Shown one piece after another: positions 51,994 through 61,669 of a DNA stretch of 64,000 nt. Numbering within the stretch: the first letter of the stretch is position 1; every line of letters begins with the position of its first letter. The translations under genes and the position numbers were made by a program. The notes below the pieces were generated by a model. That model ran no database searches and had not been told where the DNA came from. It saw nothing but the letters and a program-made list of their open reading frames with translations. Origin of the DNA: Corynespora cassiicola (lineage: Eukaryota; Ascomycota; Dothideomycetes; Pleosporales; Corynesporascaceae); contig JAEUWY010000006.1 of the NCBI GenBank assembly GCA_022059125.1, positions 2,294,001 to 2,358,000 on the forward strand, in the 5' to 3' direction.

Positions 51994-52649
51994 GTAATTT
52001 TTTAAATACTTTTAAGCTTATTATAAACTAATAAATATATAGTATTTTTAAATTTAAAATATCTTATAATAATTAATATTAAAGTTAAGTATTAAAATTA
52101 AAATATAATTTAGTAATATATATTTACTTATATAAAACATTAGATTAACTTTATTTTTTTTTAAAAAAAAACCCTAAAATAGTTTTATAGTATAGATTAT
52201 ATTAAACTCAAAGTGTTTTAAAAAGTTTTAAGTTTAATATATAGCTTATAAACTTAAAAAGTAATATTTTTAATATTTTTAAGCTAAGCTAAATAAACTA
52301 TACTAGAATAAAGACTGCACGCTATAATAATAAATTTAATATATAAATATATACTTTTTTTATCTATAAAAAAAATATTATAAATTATTAAAGCTATTTT
52401 AAAGCTATTATATTAACTAAACTAATACTATTTTATATAAACTTTAAAACTTAATAGCTTTTATATTAGTAAATTTTTAAATAAATTTTTTATACTTATA
52501 AAAGGCTATAAGCTTTAGCTTTATAAATATTAAACTTTTATTTTAATAGCTATTATAATAAAAAAGTTATTAAGCTTTAAAGTTTTATATAAATGCTTAG
52601 TATTAAGTAATCGGCTCGCTTGTCCGATCGACTCGCTTATTCTTTACGT
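51994..52649. other. A+T-rich degraded DNA ending in a pogo-A terminus
   Basis: Expected to continue the interrupted minus-strand Gypsy2-family copy, but only a weak resemblance is visible in the first 60 bp or so. The last 45 bp (52605-52649) are a pogo-A end (CGGCTCGCTTGTCCGATCGA ... TTCTTTACGT, then TA). No ORF. Confidence 0.4.
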
Positions 52650-52651
52650 TA

Positions 52652-52846
52652 TAAATAGTAATAACACGTTATATACTTTAAATTAAATAATTTTTAACAG
52701 TTAAAAGAAATAAAAATTACTAAACATTTTTTATAAGCTAATTAAGAATTTTTTAGTTATAGTATTATAAATATAAGTTATATATATACTAAAATATTTA
52801 GAGATACGTAACTCGCTTGTGTGCGCGACTCACTTATAGATTATAT
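52652..52846 (-). mobile_element. pogo-A 5'-end fragment at the right boundary of the island
   Basis: Matches 32640-32818 (TTTTATAAGCTAATTA ... CACTTATAGATTATAT, then TA). It is the last repeat before the monooxygenase gene; only about 70 bp separate it from that gene's stop codon. Confidence 0.7.
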
Positions 52847-52916
52847 TAAACTTAATTAAAAAAAAGAATATAAACTCTAAGTAAGTAGTAAAAACTAATT
52901 AGTTAAATTAGAATTA

Positions 52917-54743
52917 TTAAGTATCTGTTATACTGTTTAAAATAAAATCATTCCACTGAGGAAAAACAGTTTTACGCCAAAAACTAGAAGCTAAACCGGG
53001 CCATGATGCTGAATTGCGTCCTTTGCTGTTAATGTACCAGTTAGAACAGCCACTAGAGAAGACGGTGCCGCTCAGTTCCTTATCAATATCAGCAACAAAA
53101 TCGTCTTCCGCTTTCTTCTTAACTTCCACAGTCAAACCAGAGGGGTTCAGGAGTGGCAAAACGAGTGTTTTGGCAATGTAATCGACTTGTACTTCCGAAG
53201 AGAAGATAACAGAGTTGTGAGCCGGGAACGTGTTTGGACCGAACCTGTCGGAATATAAGTACTGTTCAAGAGAAAGAAACAGATCACCTACATGATGGCA
53301 AAGTTGGGGAAATTGTGTACGTAAATTCCCATATAAGCCTGCGCACCTATGTTCTTGTTCCATTGTTCATGCAAGTCAATCCCATTTCTGCCTACAACCT
53401 TGAGCGGACCAAGAAAGTTGGAGACCTCGAATCCAGTGGCGAGAACAATGACATCAAACTCCTCACGTACCCCTGAGTCACTTGTGATGCCAGTAGCATC
53501 TATCCTTGCGATGCCTTCCGGTACCAAGCTGAGGTTTTCCTCGTTCAACGCCTCAAGGTAACCAGGGTCAAATATTCGCCGCTTGCAACCTGTTTCCAAT
53601 CGTAAGCGGCGAGAACTCGAGGCAAAAGAGGAATTGAAGACTGCAGCATACCTAGAGGGAATTTCGGCACGATAAAATCATGGTACTTTTCAGGTGCCGT
53701 TGCATATATGTACTCCTTGGCTGCCTGCTCAGTTGCTTCTCTCAGAACCTTTGCCTTTTCGTCTCCACCGTATGTAGTCACAAGAGCATCGCTAGAGCTG
53801 AAGATAGAATAGCGATAGTACTTTTGCCACAGTGGAACATATCTGAAACAGTATTTCTCGAACGATGAGAATTCGCGGTTGGGTCGCTCGTGGTACCATT
53901 GGGCACTTCGTGCGAACCTGGAACAATCGTTAGCGAAAGGGTTCTGATTAGGTTAAAAGAAGGATGATATACTGTTTGATGTATGAAACATCATGTACCA
54001 CGCTCGGAACTACTTGAGCTGCACTGCAGCCGTTGCCGATAAGTGCCATCCTCTTTCCACGGTGGTCATAGTCTTGATTCCATCGTGCAGTATGGAAAAC
54101 AGGTCCCTTGAAGTCTTCGATGCCCGGAAACCTGGGGTTTCGTGGCTCTGCGATACTTCCCACGGCTGAGATGAACATAGAGGCTTTCTTAACGTAGCGC
54201 CGCTTCGATACTTCGTCAAACAATGCGACTTCCCAAACTTTCTCATCATCAATCCAGCTGGCCCCTTGACAGGAAGTATTGAAGACCATGTTCGAGCGGA
54301 GATTGAATTTATCAACTGTGGCCTCCATGTCTTGATAAATGTTAGACGTCCGTCGATCATGAACGAAGGTACGTGGAAAACTCACAATCAAGTATTTCTT
54401 GGCGATCACAGAGTTCTTTGGACCAATCTGGATTCAGGTTGAAACTGAAAGAGTACAGATGCGTTGGAATGTCGCAACCGCTGAAATTGGATCAATTAGC
54501 TGGTTTTTTGGTCCACAGACTTGGCTCACGATTAACTCACCACCCGGGATATACGTTAGTCCTCCATGTACCGCCAGCTCCGTCCAATTTCTCGTAAACC
54601 TTTCTATTCATCAGAACCTGTGTTCGGCCGATTGTGGGTGAGATGTTACCGACAGTGAATTCGTTGAATCCCAGCTCCCGCTTCAGCTTGTATGCCATTG
54701 CGATTCCCGAAGGCCCGGCGCCGATAATAATCGCGCTGGTCAT
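52917..54743 (-). CDS. Baeyer-Villiger-type flavin monooxygenase
   Basis: Seven exons: 54743-54654, 54599-54541, 54480-54386, 54330-53973, 53917-53652, 53589-53292 and 53244-52917, total 1,494 nt and 497 aa, typical for the family. FAD-binding GAGPSG lies at residues 8-13 and GGTWR at 39-43. The Baeyer-Villiger fingerprint FxGxxxHxxxW is complete at residues 155-165 (FKGPVFHTARW). The NADPH Rossmann motif GNGCSAAQ is at 180-187, with ATGF later and a C-terminal end with GPNTFPAHNS and WYINSKGRNS. Such enzymes insert one oxygen of O2 beside a carbonyl using NADPH, turning ketones into esters or cyclic ketones into lactones. It is divergent from the hydrolase at 55264. The first intron (54600-54653) has an unusual GTCGGT donor. 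The start at 54743 puts the GxGxxG at the expected distance. The stop lies about 70 bp from the RIPed island. The substrate is unknown. Confidence 0.93.
54600..54653 (-). other. probable in-frame 54-nt intron of the monooxygenase with a weak donor
   Basis: Between NEFT and VYEKLDG, 18 codons interrupt a block that is continuous in the family. The segment ends AAAG, with a branch-like CTGAT about 10 nt before. The donor would be GTCGGT; using the nearby better-looking GTAACA would break the frame. If it is retained, the protein has 18 extra residues and no stop arises. Confidence 0.6.
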
Positions 54744-54948
54744 CTTGCTTTCTACCAAATAAGGGTGATGTTGTGATTGTGCGAAGGACCTGAAGCACCG
54801 AATATAGGAAGTGGCGGGATAGACGAAAGCTGGAGGTACTATCTAATGAAACACAGCTGCATCAATGCTGATAATCATTTATTTGGAGGTCGCGACTCAT
54901 TCCAGATCGTGTACCCCGATTGAGCGAGAACCTCGGGATGACCCCGGG

Positions 54949-54959
54949 CATGAGTAATG
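54949..54959 (+). promoter_or_regulatory. CATGAGTAATG motif (candidate bZIP site)
   Basis: The same 11-mer occurs at 61046-61056 before the transporter. It contains TGAGTAA, which fits the general TGASTMA pattern of AP-1-like factors. Confidence 0.5.
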
Positions 54960-55044
54960 CGTTCCCATACTACCCGGACTCATGTACCGAAAACACAACC
55001 ATTACCCATGACGCAGCCCTCCATCATGTGCGTATAGTGGCTTT

Positions 55045-55053
55045 TGACTCATG
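55045..55053 (+). promoter_or_regulatory. TGACTCATG motif (candidate bZIP site)
   Basis: Exact TGACTCA core, the classical Gcn4/AP-1 sequence, about 210 bp before the hydrolase ATG. Confidence 0.5.
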
Positions 55054-55263
55054 TCGCGGATAATGTAGCTGACGGTACTTTGCCCGCATGAGATGGTAGA
55101 AAAGGTGGTTAAAAGTTCCAAGGGGATGGGAGGCCTTGGGTTCTGTACTCGATCTTGCCGCCCTTGATGTTGCCTCAAAAGTGCCCTTGACTATTTCCCA
55201 CCGTCATAAAGCTGCACTGGCTGGAACGATTACGGAATTATACAATCTTCAATATATTTGTCA

Positions 55264-56436
55264 ATGCCTGACATACACACCAGCGCGGTGAAGCCGCCGC
55301 CTGTTCAGATTCCCCAGGAGGGTAACACCTGTGTTCTCTGTATTGTGGATACTACGTGTAAATTGACAGTTCCTAGCAACACGCTGGTCGAGCCTGCAAT
55401 TCCAGGACATGAATTTATGAACTTTCCCACCTTGGCATTTTTGATCTCCAACAAGGCGTCCGGACAACAAGTCCTGTACGATTTGGGATGTAAAAAAGAG
55501 TTTTGGGACTTGCCAGGTCCAATTGCGGAAGCCATTAATACCAGAGTGCCGGGAATCAGGGTGGACAAGAATTTAGTCGAAGTATTGGAAGAAGGTGGTG
55601 TCGAAGTTAGCAAACTGGATGCCGCCATCATAAGCCATCACCATTATGATCATATTGGAGACCCGAGTACCTTCCCCGCTTCGATGGAACTTGTAGTCGG
55701 CCCAGGATTTTCGAAGAAATTCTTACCTGGTTATCCGACAGTCGAGGAGTCACCGGTTTTTGAGGACGACTTGGAAGGTCGCAACATACGCGAGTTGTCT
55801 TTCTCAGACGACTTGGTAGTTGCTGGGTACCGTGCGATAGACTATTTCCAGGATGGCAGTCTGTACATACTGGATACACCAGGTCATGCAATTGGCCATA
55901 TCTCGGCAATGGTCAGGACAACACAAGACACGTTCGCGTTCCTCGGCGGAGATGTTTGTCACTTTGGTGGAAGCTTCCGGCCTACGCCGTTTATTCCCAT
56001 GCCCGAATGGCTAGAGCCGTGTTCCGTTGGTCACCGGGGGATAAAAGATGAGCCCTACAACCACTCTATATTCACGCGCTGTCACCCAAACCAAGAGCAC
56101 GCGAGGATTGCGCCATACTACACGCCGTGCTGTCGACCAGATTCATGGTACGTTGATCCGGCACGGGCGCGCAAGAGCATCAGACAACTCCAGGCTCTGG
56201 ATGCAATGGACAAAGTCTTGGTTTTGATTGCGCACGATCCAGCGGTAATAGACGTGGTCACCTTTTTCCCAGAAGGTTCGGCGAATGATTGGTACAAGCT
56301 GGGCTGGAAGGACGCGCTTCATTGGAGATTCCTGAACGAGTTGCCCACTGACGTGCAGGAGACCAGATACCTTGTAGACGGGACTTACATGGATGGAAAG
56401 CGCACAAAGACCCTGGAAGGTTGCAGAGTAGATTAA
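55264..56436 (+). CDS. metallo-beta-lactamase-fold hydrolase, lactonase/lactamase-like
   Basis: Single exon, 390 aa. The zinc motif HxHxDH is complete at residues 125-130 (HHHYDH, followed by IGDPSTFP). Further ligands fit TPGHAIGH (His 208), GGDVCHF (Asp 230) and the late LIAHDP. DPSTFP and the length resemble fungal lactonases/lactamases, including the gamma-lactamase type known from benzoxazolinone detoxification in Fusarium (FDB1 locus); that comparison is from memory and not a search. The family opens lactone or lactam rings using two metal ions in the cytoplasm; no signal peptide is visible. It is divergent from the monooxygenase with a shared promoter, so a natural (inferred) role is hydrolysis of the ester or lactone that enzyme forms. 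The start at 55264 is the first ATG; an in-frame TTG at 55258 is not a likely eukaryotic start. Confidence 0.92.
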   Translation: MPDIHTSAVKPPPVQIPQEGNTCVLCIVDTTCKLTVPSNTLVEPAIPGHEFMNFPTLAFLISNKASGQQVLYDLGCKKEFWDLPGPIAEAINTRVPGIRVDKNLVEVLEEGGVEVSKLDAAIISHHHYDHIGDPSTFPASMELVVGPGFSKKFLPGYPTVEESPVFEDDLEGRNIRELSFSDDLVVAGYRAIDYFQDGSLYILDTPGHAIGHISAMVRTTQDTFAFLGGDVCHFGGSFRPTPFIPMPEWLEPCSVGHRGIKDEPYNHSIFTRCHPNQEHARIAPYYTPCCRPDSWYVDPARARKSIRQLQALDAMDKVLVLIAHDPAVIDVVTFFPEGSANDWYKLGWKDALHWRFLNELPTDVQETRYLVDGTYMDGKRTKTLEGCRVD

Positions 56437-56642
56437 TCATGTATTCGAGAACAGAGCCATCCAATCACACTCTGTTGGCAAACCCTCTTCTCAGTCAGCG
56501 CCCGGCATGTCCCAAGCCAGTCTCTCTCATGGACATGATAACGACATTGCTCTTCAGCACCAAGGATCATCTTGTGGACCTTCATCGAGTCCAGTAGCGA
56601 GTGCCCTTGAACAGCACTGCCGAGAGGCATCGCTGTTCCCGT

Positions 56643-56653
56643 CATGAGTCATG
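56643..56653. promoter_or_regulatory. palindromic CATGAGTCATG (candidate bZIP autoregulatory site)
   Basis: Perfect inverted repeat around the TGAGTCA core, 373 bp before the bZIP start at 57026. It is the most symmetric of the cluster's motifs. Confidence 0.5.
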
Positions 56654-56721
56654 CCAACGTCCCAAGCGATGCCGACGGGGCGTTAGTAAGCAGCACCTGT
56701 GGACCGTGCCGGCCGTGGTAT

Positions 56722-56731
56722 GTCACGTGAC
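56722..56731. promoter_or_regulatory. GTCACGTGAC palindrome (E-box type)
   Basis: 10-bp perfect palindrome with a CACGTG core, as bound by fungal basic helix-loop-helix factors. Placed about 295 bp before the bZIP start. Confidence 0.4.
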
Positions 56732-56970
56732 TTGGACATGCGGTAGAGGGCACTACCACCACCCACTGTGCTCTACGGGCGCGTCGGGGCGAGCATCGCC
56801 TCTCCACCATGCACCCAGGTAGGTACTCAGGACAGACGGCAACCCCATATGCCAAGGACTGCGCGCTCAGGCTTTCGTCCCCAGCTTCCCCGCAGCGGCG
56901 CTGGGCCCCCGCGCGCTAGCCATGCAACGGGCGGGCCAGCAGCTGGGCATCAGACATGGCCCTCTCCATC

Positions 56971-57003
56971 CAGTCCCTCTCCAGTCCCTCTCCAGTCCCT
57001 CTC
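56971..57003. repeat. three tandem 11-bp repeats
   Basis: CAGTCCCTCTC occurs three times without interruption in the leader just before the preferred bZIP start. It may vary in number between strains. No function is evident. Confidence 0.85.
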
Positions 57004-57025
57004 CAGCCATCGCCAGTGCCTCGCC

Positions 57026-58521
57026 ATGGCCGACTCGGACGCACGAGGCCAGCAGGGCGGGCGACCCAAGAAGCGCTCGCGCGTCATCTCCAACCTCACC
57101 GAGGAGCAGCTGCAGCGCAAACGCAACGTCGACCGCAACGCCCAGCGGGCCTTTCGCCAGCGCACCAAGGACAGCATCTACAGGCTTGAGCAGCAGATTG
57201 CCGGCCTCCAGCAGACGGCGGCTGAGCGCGAGACGCGCTTGCAGCACGAGCTGTCGGCCCTGCGCGGCACCAACACGTCGCTGCTCCAGTGCCTCGACGA
57301 CATTGCCCAACTGGCTTCGGCCACTGCCCGCTCCGTGACCGACATGGCCGCCGTGGTGGACGCGGCCTCTCACGACGACAGTAACAACGGTGGCGACGGT
57401 GACGGCCATGACGACGATGACGACGACGACGACGATGACGCCCACCTTGACCCGGTCCCCAACACACCTTCGACTCCTCATACTCCTTATGCTTCTCGCC
57501 TTGCCTCGCCGTCCAGTCACCACTCGCCGCATCAGCTGACCGACAATGCCCCTGGCTATCCATCCCCCTCTGCAAGCCAACAGCTCGCCACCACCACCCC
57601 GGAGGCAGGCCATTTCCTCCCTGCCGACTTCCGCCTGGCCTCACACCCCCTCGCTCACGACCGTCATCCCTCCATTGTGCTGAGCCCCCTGCCGTCTGAC
57701 CGAACCCCCACCGCTGCAAGTGCCTACGGCGCACTCAGCGCGCCCTCGCATCCTGCCCAAGCCCCCGTCTTCACTGTACTACCTTCCCACCTACCACCGA
57801 CGTGCCCCTTGGACGAGATATTGCACGACTTCCTTGAAACCCGCAGAGAGATGATTGTCCAAGGTGCCACGCCAGAGTCGGTTCTGGGCCCGCCGAAGCC
57901 CACCGTTAAGGCACTCCTCAATACTACTATGGCTGCCACCGTGCATCCCCTCTGTGCCGTCATGTCCGAGGTTCTGTCCACTTTTGCCCATGTCGGCCAA
58001 CCTGAGAAGCTGGCCTTTTTCTATTTGATGTTCAAGACGATGAGGGTAATGAGCTGCCACTCGCTGCCACGAGCTACCCAAGCGTCGAGTGCTGACTGCG
58101 TATTAGTGGCAAATCTGCCCCACAGATGAGAGCTACAGTGCCATGCCACCGTGGCTTAGGCCGACGGTATCTCAAATCACTGTCCCGCATGCTGCTTGGA
58201 TAGATAACATTCCATGGTATGCGGCATTACTCCTCGAACCTCCCATCATGCTCACACCATGACGTTAGGCCTGGTGTTCGGGATATACTCATCCAAGAGC
58301 CACAGAGTCACCCCTTCGAGGTCTTCTCTCAGTACTACTCGCAGAATGTCACTATAAACTGGTCTTTTGACCCCCTCGATGCCGTTTCGGATGTGGATGA
58401 TCAAGTCGTCTTGCATTCCATATTCGAGAAGCACATATGCAGCTTGAAAAACTGGACCGTCACCTCCGATTTCCAGCGACGCTTTCCTGCCATGACCTCT
58501 GCAATATATTTTCGAGATTAA
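57026..58521 (+). CDS. bZIP transcription factor with DUF3425-like C-terminus
   Basis: Three exons, 57026-58045, 58107-58216 and 58269-58521, total 1,383 nt and 460 aa. The basic region at residues about 31-55 contains NAQRAFRQR within the Yap/Pap1-type pattern NxxAQxxFR; a leucine-zipper-like coiled coil follows to about residue 95. A run of ten aspartates sits at 129-138, and a proline/serine-rich linker follows. The C-terminal domain matches fungal DUF3425 proteins: LDEILHDFL, the FYLMFKTMR-WQICPT junction across intron 1, MPPWLRPT, VPHAAWID, and VNINW-type NVTINWSFD. It sits in the middle of the cluster between the hydrolase and the convergent transporter (117 bp apart at the stops), so it is the likely pathway-specific activator. 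A palindromic AP-1-like site lies in its own promoter. Intron ends are GTAATG...TTAG and GTATGC...TTAG. Confidence 0.92.
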
Positions 58522-58638
58522 GACCCAGCATCTGACATGATGAAAAATCTCCTCTTTTGTATTCATACATATTTGAACCCTTTGGAGCTCACGAGCATTT
58601 GATGACAACCACCGAGTCTAGATTGGGACAAAGGCTCC

Positions 58639-60750
58639 TCACAATCGCTTCAATCGTGCTCCATCGCCCCGCGGAGACTCCCGCCCTCGTTCTAATCTCA
58701 TATTCGCAGCTGGACGCTCAGTTTCTCCATGAGGCACAACCTTCTCCACATGCTGTGGCCAGTCCTTGTCGGTCGCATCTGGCGAGCCAGCCTCCATGCC
58801 ACTCTCTGTGCCAAGGGCTGATTCGGTGAAGATGTAATCGATTTCTTCGAGCGTTTTACCGCTGGTCTAGAGTGTACTTGTTAACAACACCATTACATGC
58901 GGGTGGTACCTGGGCCAATCGCTCCGAAGGGGGTCAAACCTCACCTCCGGAAAGAAAAAGTACGTGAAGGGAATGTTCAAAGCGATCATGATGCAAAAAA
59001 GCAGATAAAATTTCCAACCAGCGTTCTCAATGGCATGAGGCGTAACCTGCGCAATGACCTACGCATCCAGTCAGTATCCCTCTTCTACAAAATGACACTG
59101 AGACAGGAGAGAACGGGACCTCACAAAAGTCCACAGCCACTCTGAAAAGGTGGCAACCGCTGAACCAACATGGCGCAGCTGCATAGGTGTAATTTCTGGC
59201 GCATAAAGCCAGGGTATGGAATTCCACGACATGCCAAACGAAATCTCATACACAAAAAGCATGGCCAGTGCCAGATTCGCGGTTGCCTTTGTGTTGACTG
59301 CGATGCCAGCAGTAAAGATCGCCATGGCGGTCAGCAGCGCTACGGAGCCGAGCATGAGGACAGAGCGACGGCCAAGCTTGTCAAGGAGGAAGATGGGCGG
59401 AAAGGTGCCGAGCCAGAAGGCAATCTGGATACAGCCGGCAACCAGGCTGCTCCTCTCGCGTGAAAGGCCGACATTGGCTTCGAGCACAATTGTCACATAG
59501 AACGCGATGACGTTGATGCCTGTAAATCGTCAATATGATGAACGTCTGAAGCTCTTGTAGCTTCCTCTTCATATTTGCCAGCCTTTGACGACATACCTGT
59601 GAATTGCTGCCAGAATTGAATCAAGAAGCAGAGCATGAGACGCCTCGTGTTCTTGATCGGCGTCTTATCGTTGACCAGGTCCTTGAAGGAGAACTTGACC
59701 GACTCTTGTTCGAGCCTCAAGGCAGCTGCCATCTCCCCCTCGATCATCCTAACATTAGCATCGTCCTCGCTAGTATCTTGCAATCTAGCCAAGACGACCA
59801 CAGCTTCTTGCATGCGACCGTGAGAGTACAGCCATCTGGTATAGTCAATCAGCACATGTCTTGATTTCTCATTTTGGGTGTATCTTTTCCGGGGGGAAGG
59901 GTAAGTATCTACCTGGGCGTCTCCGGAAGGAAGGGGAGAGTGATCAGCGTGAAAATAGCAAAGACATTCTGGAAAGCGATCGGAAATCGCCAGACAACCT
60001 ATATAACGGTCAGATTGAGGAAGGAGAATGCAGATATGCAAGAACGAATTCTTTCTAACTAACCTCTCCGGTCAGATTCTTGATGGTGCCATAATCTAAC
60101 CAGTAGGCGACGACAGTACCAAACTGGAAGTACATCAGCTCCGTGCAAGACCTCTTATTTTTGGCCGCTCACAATGACAACTGAGAGTTGTATCGCGATA
60201 GATCTGCCTCGGTGCTTTGCAGGGGAGCACTCCGATACGTATACGGGGATTGTTGAAGTGTTCATTCCTGCAACTCGACCATGTCAGTCTCTCCTCTGTT
60301 TGTGGCACCGCGAACAAACTGGAAACTGAGGACCCATACCATTTCCAAGTCCGGATATAAGACGACCCACGATTAGTTGAGTAGCCCCGTAGGTGGCAGT
60401 CTGAATGATTCCCCCAACGACCATGATCAAGCAGCCGAGCATGATGGTGTTCTTGCGGCCTAGCCCGCTGCCAAACAGCGCAGCGACCATACAGCCAGCC
60501 AGACAGCCAATGTTGTACAGAGCTACAATGGTACCCAGGAAGCTTGCACTGGGATAGCCAATTGCGCTCAGGAAGCTCGGTTCCGTCACCAACCCACCAA
60601 GCACACCCTGTGTATGCCTCAACGTCAGCCTTCGATTGCGCTATCGTACTCACGAACCTGATCATAGCCAAACAAGAGGTAGCAGCTTCCAGCACTGGCC
60701 GTGATGCCATACCGAAGCGATCTGCCTCGTAAAATGGTCGAGATACCCAT
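58639..60750 (-). CDS. MFS transporter, sugar porter type
   Basis: Nine exons: 60750-60658, 60607-60340, 60267-60173, 60123-60064, 59998-59913, 59835-59597, 59519-59125, 59058-58945 and 58866-58639, total 1,578 nt and 525 aa, the usual size of a 12-helix sugar porter. Signatures in order: FGYDQGVLGGL in helix 1 (across intron 1), LGRKNTIMLG after helix 2, GRLISGLGNG, MNTSTIPVYVSEC, PETPRWL after helix 6, QQFTGINVIAFY in helix 7, DKLGRRSVLM, and PETSGKTLEEID after helix 12. All GT...AG introns are 49-78 nt. It is a plasma-membrane proton symporter by family, importing hexoses, sugar acids or related polyols; the substrate cannot be told from sequence. The C-terminal tail (about 75 residues) is charged and cytoplasmic. 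Its promoter shares an 11-bp motif with the monooxygenase/hydrolase promoter. Confidence 0.93.
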
Positions 60751-61669
60751 ATCTGCTGTAAATTGTTGAACTCTGTAAGGATGATTGAGAACGGGACCTG
60801 CGATTCTAGAGATGATGGCTTAATGTGCTACTCCAACTTCATTTTTGAACAAGATATTTGAGCCAAGCCAATGATCGCACGTCGCGAAGAGGTGTCATTC
60901 CAGTGAGCGGCCTAGTCCAATCGGGCTTTTGTGAGCATCGCGCTGGTCGAAGTTCTACGCGACCCAATGATCGACTTCCAATTTAGGGGTTGTGGATCTC
61001 TGGACGAACTATGCGGGGGTGGCTTGTAAATCATGGGGACAGTGACATGAGTAATGACCCAAAGATTCAAAGAGTATCAGGGCGAACCTGTAGGCTGACC
61101 GAGGTTATTTCCGGCCAGCAAAGTCATGTACCCCATGACCATTGTACATCGAGACCAAGCTCGAACGCGAAATCAACATGACTGGTACTTTTGTCGCTTA
61201 GAAATCACTACGACGGTTGACTGAAACTAGGAGCGGGCTTCACAGCAATGCTACCCCCGACATCACCTGCTCGAATTATCAGCTCAGGACATGTGATGAA
61301 TGCGACCCGAATACTTGCTGGGCGATGCACGACCAATAAACTGTGTCGGTCAATGAGAATCGATCATACTGCGCCAGCCACATTAGGCGACACTGGCAAC
61401 AATAGACTTAGAAGCACATTATAATCTTCTAAAAACTGTAGTGCCCTTTTATTAAAAAAAACATTATATATAGACATAAACTATAGTTAAAATGTAATAA
61501 AATTAAAAATACTACTGCTTTTATAAACTTAAAATAATAATAAAAATAAATAGAGTGGGATTTTAATGTAAAACTTTAGATAAAATGGAAAGTAAGTAGA
61601 GCACACAAGAAGGTGCTAAAAGAAAGGCTGAATATCAAGCTATTTCAATATTAACTACGCAATATACTG
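60751..61669. promoter_or_regulatory. transporter promoter and dehydrogenase 3' flank
   Basis: 919 bp without a gene. The transporter-proximal part carries CATGAGTAATG at 61046-61056, about 300 bp before its ATG. From about 61430 to 61620 the sequence is strikingly A+T-rich (for example AACATTATATATAGACATAA), like the island, and may be a small decayed insertion. No repeat match was recognised. Confidence 0.5.
61046..61056 (+). promoter_or_regulatory. CATGAGTAATG motif before the transporter
   Basis: Identical over 11 bp to 54949-54959 in the monooxygenase/hydrolase promoter. Confidence 0.5.

Larger units (their letters stand above)
54744..55263. promoter_or_regulatory. bidirectional promoter between monooxygenase and hydrolase
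   Basis: 520 bp shared by two divergent genes. It holds four ACTCAT/ATGAGT elements within 158 bp: 54895-54900, 54950-54955 (reverse), 54978-54983 and 55047-55052. Two of them lie in the fuller forms CATGAGTAATG and TGACTCATG. These resemble AP-1/Gcn4/Yap bZIP sites, and a bZIP gene lies next door. Confidence 0.6.
56437..57025. promoter_or_regulatory. intergenic region and leader of the bZIP gene
   Basis: Contains the palindromic CATGAGTCATG (56643-56653), the palindromic E-box GTCACGTGAC (56722-56731), and a short tandem repeat before the start codon. Another in-frame ATG at 56849 could extend the bZIP protein by 59 proline/serine-rich residues. The ATG at 57026 is preferred because of its GCCATGG context and its position just before the basic region. 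Confidence 0.55.

Noticed and set aside
53288..53599. Separate small genes within 52917-54758
   Set aside because: The pieces are exons of a single monooxygenase; joined at consensus introns they give a 497-aa protein with ordered motifs.
56867..57613. A 248-codon minus-strand frame opposite the bZIP gene
   Set aside because: It mirrors the G+C-rich bZIP coding sequence; the aspartate run becomes a valine/isoleucine run on the other strand. The bZIP and DUF3425 motifs on the plus strand are decisive.
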